Positions 9,101 through 17,212 of a stretch of DNA of 64,000 nucleotides are shown here, piece after piece. The stretch spans positions 124,001 to 188,000 of the forward strand of contig CAYNSO010000001.1 in NCBI GenBank assembly GCA_964399735.1, written 5' to 3'. The position numbers were made by a program, and so were the translations under genes. Source of the stretch: Fontivivens sp964399735 (GTDB lineage: Bacteria; Zhuqueibacterota; Zhuqueibacteria; Residuimicrobiales; Krinioviventaceae). The notes below the pieces were generated by a model that did not search any database, was not told the origin of the DNA, and saw nothing but the letters and a program-made list of their open reading frames with translations. The first letter of the stretch is position 1. Every line of letters starts with the position of its first letter.

Positions 9101-9140
9101 TTAATGTAAAATTGAACCGCTATGCCGTGTTTTACATTAA
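9101..9140. repeat. 11-bp perfect inverted repeat upstream of propeller operon
   Basis: TTAATGTAAAA at 9101-9111 and its exact complement TTTTACATTAA at 9130-9140 are separated by 18 bases. Related words recur nearby (TTGTAAATT just before it, CTTTACATTTTG near 9203). It lies between the argH stop and the start of the propeller operon, so it may be an operator for the latter or a transcript-end hairpin for argH; there is no good T-run for a terminator. Confidence 0.5.
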
Positions 9141-9281
9141 AATTATCTTGAAATAAATCATTCCAACATGCGCAATAAAGTAGATAATATATTATATTTA
9201 TATACTTTACATTTTGTGCAGATTGGCAATGAAAATTTATAGATTGTACAATAAACGTGAAAACCGGATCAAAGTTCCACT

Positions 9282-10670
9282 TTATTTTATGTGCGAAATA
9301 AGTTCAACTGCTAAAAGTAATTGCTCACGGACTGATTGCGTGCCCGTGCCCCCGCAAATATTACGGCGGTTGATGGATTCGAGGGGATTGAATAACGTAA
9401 AAACATCCTGATCAAACAATGATGATATAGATTTCAAGTCATGCAAATCAATACTGGAAAGCGTTATATTTCTAGTTTCCGCCAGAGTGACCAGAGAACC
9501 AACCACGCTGTGCGCCTGACGAAACGGCATCCCCTTGCGCACCAGGTAATCGGCAACATCTGTTGCATACAGCGCCGGATCGAGCGAGTCGATCATTTTT
9601 TGACGATTAATCACAAGAGTAGAGAATAATCCGTGCATAATTTGCAAGGATAATGTGGTATGGTGCAGGGCATCAAAAATTGGTTCTTTATCCTCCTGCA
9701 GGTCACGAACATACGCGGTCGGTATGCCTTTCATCAGGGTCAAACCAGTGACCAATTGTCCAACGACCCGCGCTGATTTACCGCGTACCAGTTCCAGCGA
9801 ATCGGGATTCTTTTTTTGTGGCATCATACTGCTGCCGGTGGCATACTGTTCATCGATTTCAATATAGCGCAACGCTTCTGAAGACCAGATGATTAAATCC
9901 TCGGCGATACGCGAAAGGTGCAGCATGATCTGAGTACATACATACAATAATTCCAGTACAAAATCGCGGTCGGAAGTTGCATCATAACTGTTTTCCGTGG
10001 GTGCATCGAAACCCAGTTCCCGGGCCAGTTTTTTCCGGTCAATAGCAAATGCCGCTCCGGCAATAGCCCCGGAGCCGAGCGGCATTTTGTTCATGCGTTT
10101 TCTGGCGGCCAGCAGACGGTCTTTATCGCGTTGAAGTTGAAAAAACAGGGCCAGAAAATAATGTGCCAGGGAAACCGGCTGCGCCTGGCGCAAATGTGTT
10201 TGTCCCGGAAAGATCGTTTCGATATGCTGTTTGGCAGTCTCGACCAATACTGATTGCAAGTTGAGTACAGCATTCTGCAAGAGGTCAATCCTGTCTCGCA
10301 AATAGATGCGCAGGTCGGTAACCACCTGGTCATTACGACTGCGACCGGTATGGATACGAGCGCCCAAATCGCCGGTGCGCTCAGTCAGCCAGCGTTCATT
10401 AGCGGAATGGATATCCTCATCTGCCGAAGATACTGCAAGTGAACCGGCATGGAAATCCTGCTGAATGCTTTCTAAAGCTGCATTAATTTGCGCGGCTTCC
10501 CGGGCGGTATAGACGCCGGCATCAATCAGCGCCTGCGCCCAGGCTTTATTTACAGCTATATCCGCATCGAACAGTTTTTGATCGTACGCAATTGAATAAC
10601 TGAATTCTTCCATTAACGACGCGGTTTTTTGGCTGAACCGACCACCCCAGATCTTTACCGGATTTTTCAT
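9282..10670 (-). CDS. argH: argininosuccinate lyase
   Basis: 462 residues, normal family length. Cleaves argininosuccinate to arginine and fumarate, the last step of arginine synthesis, in the cytoplasm. Family landmarks are present: HTGRSRND at 107-114 and the superfamily signature GSSMMPQKKNP at 279-289 with the catalytic serine loop. It follows argG by 5 bases, so the two last arginine steps are co-expressed. No fusion or truncation seen. Confidence 0.97.
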   Translation of the reverse strand: MKNPVKIWGGRFSQKTASLMEEFSYSIAYDQKLFDADIAVNKAWAQALIDAGVYTAREAAQINAALESIQQDFHAGSLAVSSADEDIHSANERWLTERTGDLGARIHTGRSRNDQVVTDLRIYLRDRIDLLQNAVLNLQSVLVETAKQHIETIFPGQTHLRQAQPVSLAHYFLALFFQLQRDKDRLLAARKRMNKMPLGSGAIAGAAFAIDRKKLARELGFDAPTENSYDATSDRDFVLELLYVCTQIMLHLSRIAEDLIIWSSEALRYIEIDEQYATGSSMMPQKKNPDSLELVRGKSARVVGQLVTGLTLMKGIPTAYVRDLQEDKEPIFDALHHTTLSLQIMHGLFSTLVINRQKMIDSLDPALYATDVADYLVRKGMPFRQAHSVVGSLVTLAETRNITLSSIDLHDLKSISSLFDQDVFTLFNPLESINRRNICGGTGTQSVREQLLLAVELISHIK

Positions 10671-10675
10671 TTTTA

Positions 10676-11935
10676 TTAATCCCTTTTAAATATCGTATAA
10701 TCGGGTTCGTCATAGCCGGCTTTGCGGCCCCAATCCATTTCAACCAACGAACGTACCTTGATCGGCAGCCCGAACAAATTAATAAATCCCTTGGCATCGG
10801 TTTGGTCATAAACATCTTCCTTGCCAAAAGTCGCCAGTTCTTCACGATATAGCGAATAGGGTGATTTTACACCAGCAGACATTACATTGCCCTTATATAA
10901 TTTAAATCGTACCGAGCCGGTAACATTTTGCTGTGTCGATTCCATAAAAGCATCGAGAGCCTCGCGTAAAGGCGTATACCATTCTCCGTAATAAACCAGT
11001 TCGGCATACTTGGGCGCCAGCATCTCTTTAAAGTGCATAATTTCACGATCCAGCACCAAACTTTCCAGTTCCTGGTGAGCGCGGTAAAGAATTGTACCGG
11101 CAGGGCACTCATATACGCCGCGTGATTTCATACCAACCAGGCGGTTTTCAACCAGATCAATTCTACCTATGGCGTTTTCGCCGCCGATGACGTTGAGTAA
11201 CTGCACAAGCTGCACAGAATCCATGCGCGATCCATTAACAGCAATGGGCACGCCTTTGTAGAATTCAATTTCAACAAGAGTTGGTTTGTCCGGCGCTTGC
11301 TGCGGGGATTTGGTCATAACAAACATTTCATCTTTGGGTGCGTTCCATGGGTTTTCCAGGTCGCCGCCTTCATGACTGATGTGCCAGATATTGCGGTCGT
11401 TGCTGTATATTTTTTCTTTCGATACTGTTATCGGCACCTGGCGTTCTTCGGCGTAGGCAATTGCATCTTCGCGGGAGCGGATGTTCCACTCGCGCCAGGG
11501 AGCAATAACCCGTAATTTTGGGTTGAACGCCTTGTAGGTCAGTTCAAATCGTACCTGGTCATTTCCTTTACCGGTGCAGCCATGCGCCACAGCATCGGCG
11601 CCTTCGGCATTGGCAATTTCAACCTGACGTTTGGCAATTATCGGCCGTGCGAATGAAGTACCTAACAGGTATTTTTCTTCATAAACAGCCCCGGCTTTTA
11701 GTGTGGGCCAGATAAATTCTTCAACAAATGGTTTCCGTAAATCTTCAATATAGCATTTACTGGCGCCGGTAGCAATAGCTTTTTCTTCAAGGCCATTCAA
11801 TTCCTGGCCTTGACCCAAATCAGCGGCAAAAGCTATTACTTCGCAGCCGTAATTTTCCTTGAGCCAGGGAATGATGATTGACGTATCGAGACCACCGGAA
11901 TAAGCAAGTACAACCTTTTTTACTTTCTGTGTCAT
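10676..11935 (-). CDS. argG: argininosuccinate synthase
   Basis: 419 residues. Joins citrulline and aspartate using ATP to give argininosuccinate. The P-loop-like AYSGGLDTS is at residues 11-19, and the citrulline/aspartate-binding blocks (AHGCTGKGNDQVRFE, IAPWREW) follow in the expected order. GGAG lies upstream of the ATG. Encoded directly before argH and about 60 bases after uvrC on the same strand. No convincing ArgR box was seen in the short upstream gap. Confidence 0.97.
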   Translation of the reverse strand: MTQKVKKVVLAYSGGLDTSIIIPWLKENYGCEVIAFAADLGQGQELNGLEEKAIATGASKCYIEDLRKPFVEEFIWPTLKAGAVYEEKYLLGTSFARPIIAKRQVEIANAEGADAVAHGCTGKGNDQVRFELTYKAFNPKLRVIAPWREWNIRSREDAIAYAEERQVPITVSKEKIYSNDRNIWHISHEGGDLENPWNAPKDEMFVMTKSPQQAPDKPTLVEIEFYKGVPIAVNGSRMDSVQLVQLLNVIGGENAIGRIDLVENRLVGMKSRGVYECPAGTILYRAHQELESLVLDREIMHFKEMLAPKYAELVYYGEWYTPLREALDAFMESTQQNVTGSVRFKLYKGNVMSAGVKSPYSLYREELATFGKEDVYDQTDAKGFINLFGLPIKVRSLVEMDWGRKAGYDEPDYTIFKRD

Positions 11936-11996
11936 TTTTTACTCCACTTTAAAATGATAATAAATTTAATCCGTTAATACAAATTTTCAATAATAT

Positions 11997-13838
11997 TCAA
12001 GTTAATATTTTTTCATCCGGATGAAAATAATCGTAAATTTGCTGTGCCATTTTGAGAGACAAACCCGGGACTGTGGATAACTCTTGAGCGGAAGCATGTT
12101 TGACGTTTTTAACCGAGCCAAAAGTTTTTAGTATTTGCTCCCTCCTGCCGGCGCCAATTCCGGGAATTTTTTCCAAAACTGAGGACAGGGTTTGTTTACC
12201 CCGCAAGCTGCGGTGATAGGTTACAGCAAAACGATGTGATTCATCACGCACACGCTGTAAAAGTTTAAGGGCCGATGAATCACGCCGAATGTTTTGCGCT
12301 TCGGCGATGCCGGGTATAAATACTTCATCCAGCCGTTTTGCCAGTGAAATGATTGGCTGGTTTTTAATATTCAGTTTTTCCAGAGCGGAGGTAGCAGCGC
12401 CAAGCTGCCCTTTGCCGCCGTCGATCAGGATCAGATCCGGCATGGGCTTATTTTCTTTTTGCAAACGAGAATAGCGTCGGAAAACCGCTTCATGCATCAT
12501 GGCAAAGTCGTCCGGGGTTTCTTTGATGCGAATTTTAAAACGCCGGTATTCCGCTTTTGCCGCCTTGCCGTTAATAAAACATACCATCGATGCAACCGGA
12601 TTTGTGCCCTGGATGTTGGATATATCAAAGCCTTCAATACGCCTGGGAATAACCGATAATTGAAGAGCTTCCTGCAAGGCTTTTACAGAACCGGCAATAA
12701 AGTCACGGTTTTTATTTTTTTGCAACAGCAGTTCATCAAGCAGCAAACGGGCATTTTTTGCGCACATTTCCAGTAATTTTGCCCGGTCATCATTTTGGGG
12801 GATTATAATCTGCAGCGAACCTGCTCGCTTTTGCGCCAGCCAGTTGGCAACAATTTCCTGGTCATCAATGGCAATCGGTACCACAATTTCTTGTGGAACA
12901 AAATCTGCTTTGATATAATACAGCTTGATAAAGGTATTGAGAATGGAACCGACAGGTTCATCCAGAACATTATCAAGGTAAAAATGCTGCCGACCGGTGA
13001 TTTTACCATCCCGAACTTTGAATATAACACAGCAGGCGTCATTATCGGTTTGGGCTACAGCAATTAAATCGCGGTCGGCCAGTTCCTGGTCGAGTACTTT
13101 TTGCTGCTGTTTAAAAAGCGCAAAAGATTTTAATTGATCGCGCAGCCGGGCTGCTTCTTCAAATTTTAATTCACCGGCCAGGATTTTTATTTGTGCGACC
13201 AGGTCTTCTTCAATCCGGGTAGTTCGACCCTGAATGAGTTTGATGGCATTTTCAATGACCCGGTTATATTCCTGCTGCGAAACCAGGCCTTCGCATGGGC
13301 CATGACACCGTTTAATGTGAAAATCCAGGCATACTTTGAATTTTCCTTTATGGATCAGTTCATCGGTCAAATTATAATTACAGGAACGCACCGGAAAGAT
13401 GCGCTTGATGGCTTTTATAGTGGTGCGCAGTGAATAAACGTCAGTATATGGGCCGAAATAGCGTGAGCCATCACGCACCATTTTACGGGTTGGAAAAATT
13501 CGTGGATAAGGCTCATTGGTTACACGGATATAGGGAAAACTTTTATCGTCCTTGAGATTGATATTATAACGCGGTTTATTCTCTTTGATCAGGTTGGCTT
13601 CAAGGATCAATGCTTCCATTTCTGAATCGGTGACAATTGTTTCCACATCATGCACCCGTGATACCATACGCAATGTTTTAACGCCGGGCGTGCGGCTTGC
13701 CTGGAAATAAGAACGCACCCGATTACGCAGGATTTTCGCTTTGCCGATATAGATGATCTCCCCTTCTTTATCCCGAAAAATATAAACTCCGGGCTTTTGA
13801 GGAAGATTTTGAAGCTTTTCCTGCAAATCAATCGTCAT
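11997..13838 (-). CDS. uvrC: excinuclease ABC subunit C
   Basis: 613 residues. Makes the two incisions in nucleotide excision repair. An N-terminal GIY-YIG nuclease (GVYIFRDKEG to YIGKAK, about 17-35), the UVR motif (about 209-231, LKFEEAARLRDQLK), the RNase H-like C-terminal nuclease with LIDGGKGQL, and a helix-hairpin-helix pair near 555-605 (KIPGIGAGRREQIL) are all present, so the protein looks complete. It lies 13 bases after the nitroreductase gene and upstream of argG-argH. Confidence 0.97.
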   Translation of the reverse strand: MTIDLQEKLQNLPQKPGVYIFRDKEGEIIYIGKAKILRNRVRSYFQASRTPGVKTLRMVSRVHDVETIVTDSEMEALILEANLIKENKPRYNINLKDDKSFPYIRVTNEPYPRIFPTRKMVRDGSRYFGPYTDVYSLRTTIKAIKRIFPVRSCNYNLTDELIHKGKFKVCLDFHIKRCHGPCEGLVSQQEYNRVIENAIKLIQGRTTRIEEDLVAQIKILAGELKFEEAARLRDQLKSFALFKQQQKVLDQELADRDLIAVAQTDNDACCVIFKVRDGKITGRQHFYLDNVLDEPVGSILNTFIKLYYIKADFVPQEIVVPIAIDDQEIVANWLAQKRAGSLQIIIPQNDDRAKLLEMCAKNARLLLDELLLQKNKNRDFIAGSVKALQEALQLSVIPRRIEGFDISNIQGTNPVASMVCFINGKAAKAEYRRFKIRIKETPDDFAMMHEAVFRRYSRLQKENKPMPDLILIDGGKGQLGAATSALEKLNIKNQPIISLAKRLDEVFIPGIAEAQNIRRDSSALKLLQRVRDESHRFAVTYHRSLRGKQTLSSVLEKIPGIGAGRREQILKTFGSVKNVKHASAQELSTVPGLSLKMAQQIYDYFHPDEKILT

Positions 13839-13851
13839 ATCCAGATCCGGT

Positions 13852-14346
13852 TTAAAATTTTTCCCAGTGGATAACTGTATCCAAAGACCGTTTTTCCCTG
13901 GGCTCTGTTATTTGCAACGGATAACCGACTGGAATTAATGCGACCAGTTTTAAGTTTTCCGGAACCTGAAGAATAGAACTGATTTGGCCGGCATACTTTT
14001 TTTTATCCCCGGCAACCCAGCAGGCGCCCAAATTGAGCGCAGTTGCTGCCAGCAAAATATTTTCCACAGCAGCGCAGCCATCTTCAAGATAGTATTTGGT
14101 ATCATTACAAAATACAACAATACAGGCTGGCGCATCCTTAATAAATTGACCATGATCGGTTTCTGCGGCAAGCGCAGATAAAGTTTTGCGCTCGGTTATT
14201 ACAACAAACTCCCACGGTTGTATATTATTTGCTGTAGGAGCTTTACGGCCGGCATTGATGACAATTTCCAGCATTTCACGCGGCACCTTTTTATCAGTAA
14301 ACTTGCGTACACTGGTACGTTTGTTCAAAGCAGTAAAAAAATCCAT
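13852..14346 (-). CDS. nitroreductase-family flavoprotein
   Basis: 164 residues from the ATG at 14346, which has AGGTGG 8 bases upstream and begins with the family-like FFTALNKRTSVRKFTDK; a longer frame would add 23 residues lacking similarity. Landmarks: RRS-like RTSVRKF for FMN phosphate, APTANNIQPWEFVV, and near the end GACWVAGDKKK and VALIPVGYP. Such proteins reduce nitro groups, quinones or related acceptors with NAD(P)H and FMN. Exact substrate unknown. First gene of the nitroreductase-uvrC-argG-argH group; the ClpX-like gene upstream ends at a terminator. Confidence 0.88.
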   Translation of the reverse strand: MDFFTALNKRTSVRKFTDKKVPREMLEIVINAGRKAPTANNIQPWEFVVITERKTLSALAAETDHGQFIKDAPACIVVFCNDTKYYLEDGCAAVENILLAATALNLGACWVAGDKKKYAGQISSILQVPENLKLVALIPVGYPLQITEPREKRSLDTVIHWEKF

Positions 14347-14490
14347 TTTTGGGACCACCTGTATTAGAAAATTTGACTGATTATTACCATACAATTCGGC
14401 GCAGGACGAATCCAAAAAAGTTCAGCCGAATGGATTGAGATTTTTTATTAAGGTAATTTATAAAAAAAATTCAAAAAAAACATATTAAAA

Positions 14491-14521
14491 AAGGCCGTTT
14501 CAAAAAACCTGAAACGACCTT
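14491..14521 (-). terminator. intrinsic terminator of the ClpX-like gene
   Basis: A 12-bp stem with one mismatch (AAGGCCGTTTCA at 14491-14502 with TGAAACGACCTT at 14510-14521) is followed on the minus strand by a T-run. It lies 27 bases beyond the stop of the ClpX-like gene and isolates it from the nitroreductase group. Confidence 0.85.
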
Positions 14522-14547
14522 GCGGTTATTAGTAATGTAACAATTTT

Positions 14548-16077
14548 TTATTTTTTTTCATACGTTTTTTTTATCAGTTCTTCCAGACGCTTTTTGGGTT
14601 CCCGGACAATGGATTCATCGACGGTAAATTCTTCACACCCCAGCAAACGCAAACCATACTCGTAATCGCGCAGCATGTTGGTGCATTCTTCTTCCAGGGT
14701 TATTTCATTTTTTTGGGCCATTGCTTTAAGCAATTTTATTGCCTCTTTTGTAAAAACAATAACAATACCATTTGTTAACAGAAAACGTTTCTGGAATTTT
14801 TTAATGTAATAGCCGGTCAATATTTTATCGAGTTCTTCATGCGGCTTTTCGATCATCTTTTCGGTAAAATGTAATTCCTGAATTTCCGTATCAGGAAGAA
14901 TTTTTTCATACCGCAGCATCAGGCGGTCGATAACGCTCACCAGACCACGCGCGCCGGTTTGTTCCTGGTAAGCCATTTCTGCAATTTTCCGCAAGGAACT
15001 GTCTTCAAATTGTATATCGATCCCGTATGCAGTAAAATCCCGTTTTTTACCCTGGATCACAGAACTATTGGCGCTATTCAGAATCTGGTACAATCCTTCC
15101 ACATCCAGTGAATTCAGGGTGACGACTACCGGTAAACGGCCTATGAATTCAGATTCAAATCCAAACTTGATCAAATCTTCAGTTTTAACTTTTTTCAATA
15201 CTTGAACAGCATCAGCCGGATTTACTAGTTGCAGGTTATCGGATTGAAAGCCGATGGGCTGCTGGTTAAGCCGGCGTTTGATAATATCGGTTAATTGAAA
15301 AAAAGCGCCGCTCATCACAAACAGAATGTTTCTCGTATTGATTTTTTTGCGGGTCACCTTACCGGTTCGCTGCGCTTCCATGGCCGCTTCCATTTGTGCC
15401 GCCAAATCATGCGGGGTTTTCAAATCAACCTCAGCTTCTTCCATCAGTTTCAACAGGTTGCGCTGCACGCCGCCGCGTGACACATCCGGGCCATAACCAT
15501 TACCGGATGAGGCAATTTTATCAATTTCATCCAGGTAGATGATTCCATACTCGGCAATGGATATATCACCATTCGCTTCATGCACCAGGTTACGCACCAG
15601 GTCCTCTACATCACCGCCAACATAACCGGTTTCACTGAATTTGGTGGCATCGCCTTTAACAAACGGTACGCCAATCTTTTTGGCAATCAGCTTGAGCAAA
15701 TAGGTTTTACCAACACCGGTTGGACCGATCATCAATACATTACTTTTTATATTGCCAACAAGCTCTACGGCTTCAGGATGGTTTTTTTCATACCTCATGC
15801 GATTGAAATGGGTACAAATTTTTGTAGACAGTATTTCCAGCGCTTCATCCTGACCAACAACATATTTTTTTAAATAATTTTCCAGTTCGGTCGGTTTGAG
15901 ATCGAAATTTATTTTTAAGGTTTCTTTTTTTCCTTCATTTGGCACACCCGGTTCGGAACCGACAGCATTGGGTTCAGGGGGAATAATGACATTTTTACCA
16001 TATTTTTCTTTTAAGAATTCCGCTACGTCCCGCTGTAATTCTTCCGGAGTAGGTATTTTCGTGTTTTCAGCTTTCAT
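14548..16077 (-). CDS. ClpX-like AAA+ ATPase lacking the zinc-binding domain
   Basis: 509 residues from the ATG at 16077 (GAGG 6 bases upstream). The AAA+ core is ClpX-like: Walker A GPTGVGKT at 118-125, pore loop GYVG at 151-154, Walker B IIYLDE at 179-184, an IGF tripeptide at 275-277 aligned with the ClpP-binding loop, EFIGRLP with the arginine finger near 314, and sensor-2 GARGL. The N-terminal Cys4 zinc domain that binds adaptors in ClpX is absent, replaced by a Pro-rich region (about 1-55), and there is an extra C-terminal region of about 100 residues. Expected: an ATP-driven unfoldase that may feed ClpP but with different substrate selection. Monocistronic. Not called clpX because a canonical copy may exist elsewhere. 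Confidence 0.85.
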   Translation of the reverse strand: MKAENTKIPTPEELQRDVAEFLKEKYGKNVIIPPEPNAVGSEPGVPNEGKKETLKINFDLKPTELENYLKKYVVGQDEALEILSTKICTHFNRMRYEKNHPEAVELVGNIKSNVLMIGPTGVGKTYLLKLIAKKIGVPFVKGDATKFSETGYVGGDVEDLVRNLVHEANGDISIAEYGIIYLDEIDKIASSGNGYGPDVSRGGVQRNLLKLMEEAEVDLKTPHDLAAQMEAAMEAQRTGKVTRKKINTRNILFVMSGAFFQLTDIIKRRLNQQPIGFQSDNLQLVNPADAVQVLKKVKTEDLIKFGFESEFIGRLPVVVTLNSLDVEGLYQILNSANSSVIQGKKRDFTAYGIDIQFEDSSLRKIAEMAYQEQTGARGLVSVIDRLMLRYEKILPDTEIQELHFTEKMIEKPHEELDKILTGYYIKKFQKRFLLTNGIVIVFTKEAIKLLKAMAQKNEITLEEECTNMLRDYEYGLRLLGCEEFTVDESIVREPKKRLEELIKKTYEKK

Positions 16078-16360
16078 GTAATTCCTCAATTAACAAAACT
16101 AAAGATCAAGTTATGAAACCAATCTATTGCAAATTCTATTCCAGTATTTGTTGATTGTATAAATCAGCTTAAATTATTAATTTTTATGATATTATCTTTT
16201 TAACCAGGTTTCTAAACCATTGTCATTATGGCACAAGTATGAAAAAAAGGCAGTCATTTTTGTATATGTGTATACTAGTAGTACGTTTAGCAGGCTAAAT
16301 CGTTCCAGGAAATTTTATAAAGTCAGCTGCAAAAAAAGCGAGCTCCAGGTTATACCATCA
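16078..16360. other. intergenic region before the ClpX-like gene
   Basis: AT-rich spacer between the nadC stop and the ClpX-like start. It should contain the ClpX-like promoter, but I could not pick a convincing -35/-10 pair, and no strong terminator for nadC was seen. Confidence 0.4.
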
Positions 16361-17212
16361 TCAAATAAACAGCAGACTGACATCAAAATTAGGGGCAGAA
16401 TGGGTAAGCGCACCAATGGAAATATAATCGACCCCGGTGGCGGCAATTTCTGCTACCCTTTCCAGAGTGACATTACCGGATGCTTCAAGAGGAATACGGC
16501 CATGAACAAGGGCTACGCATTCACGCATTTGCATAATGGTCATGTTATCCAGCATAATTCGTTCTACATTCAATTGCAACGCTTCCTCAACTTGTTGCAG
16601 GTTTCCGGTTTCAACCTCGATTGGCGCGGAAAATTTGTTTTTTTGCATATATTCCCTACATGCCAGTACCGCGTTGGTAATCCCACCGGCGGCAGAGATA
16701 TGGTTTTCTTTGATGAGGAACATATCGTACAAACCGATACGGTGGTTGTCTCCCCCGCCACACTGCACCGCGTATTTTTCCAGCAGCCGCATTCCTGGAA
16801 TGGTTTTGCGGGTGTCAAGAATCCGGGCGCGGGTTTTGTTAACCTGTCCGACAAACTTGTGGGTCAGGGTGGCAATTCCGGAAAGCCGGCCAAAAAAATT
16901 TAAAGCGGTGCGTTCTCCCAATAGAATAACCTCAGCAGGGCCAGTAATGCTGGCAATAATGTCCGGCTTGTTGACAAATGTTCCATCATCTAACTGGTTT
17001 AGTATAGAAATTGAAGGATCAAGCGTTGTGAAAACCAGCCCGGCAATGTCTACACCGGCAATAACTCCGCTTTGTTTGGCAATAATATTTGCCGTCATAA
17101 CCTTGTTAACCGGACAGGTTGCCTGGGTTGTAATATCGCCACGCCGTCCGAGGTCTTCTTTCAGCGCCTGACGAATCAGCTTGCGGAAATTTTCGAGTAA
17201 CTTTTTATCCAT
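16361..17212 (-). CDS. nadC: nicotinate-nucleotide pyrophosphorylase (carboxylating)
   Basis: 283 residues from the ATG at 17212, which overlaps the TPR gene stop by 8 bases; the longer in-frame reading adds 21 unrelated residues from the TPR region. Converts quinolinate and PRPP to nicotinate mononucleotide in NAD synthesis. Characteristic blocks: EDLGRRGDITT, ERTALNFFGRLSGIATLT, RKTIPGMRLLEKYAVQCGG, HRIGLYDMFLIKENH, and the C-terminal EASGNVTLERV. Last gene of the polX-to-nadC group. nadA and nadB are not in the window. Confidence 0.95.
   Translation of the reverse strand: MDKKLLENFRKLIRQALKEDLGRRGDITTQATCPVNKVMTANIIAKQSGVIAGVDIAGLVFTTLDPSISILNQLDDGTFVNKPDIIASITGPAEVILLGERTALNFFGRLSGIATLTHKFVGQVNKTRARILDTRKTIPGMRLLEKYAVQCGGGDNHRIGLYDMFLIKENHISAAGGITNAVLACREYMQKNKFSAPIEVETGNLQQVEEALQLNVERIMLDNMTIMQMRECVALVHGRIPLEASGNVTLERVAEIAATGVDYISIGALTHSAPNFDVSLLFI

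Noticed and set aside
11936..11996. Possible ArgR box before argG
   Set aside because: The TGAATATTATTGA-like stretch is not a proper palindrome and overlaps the uvrC stop.
16220..17171. Long plus-strand frames (227 and 211 codons) opposite nadC
   Set aside because: They lie antisense to a well-supported nadC, have no recognisable domains, and open frames opposite genes are common here.
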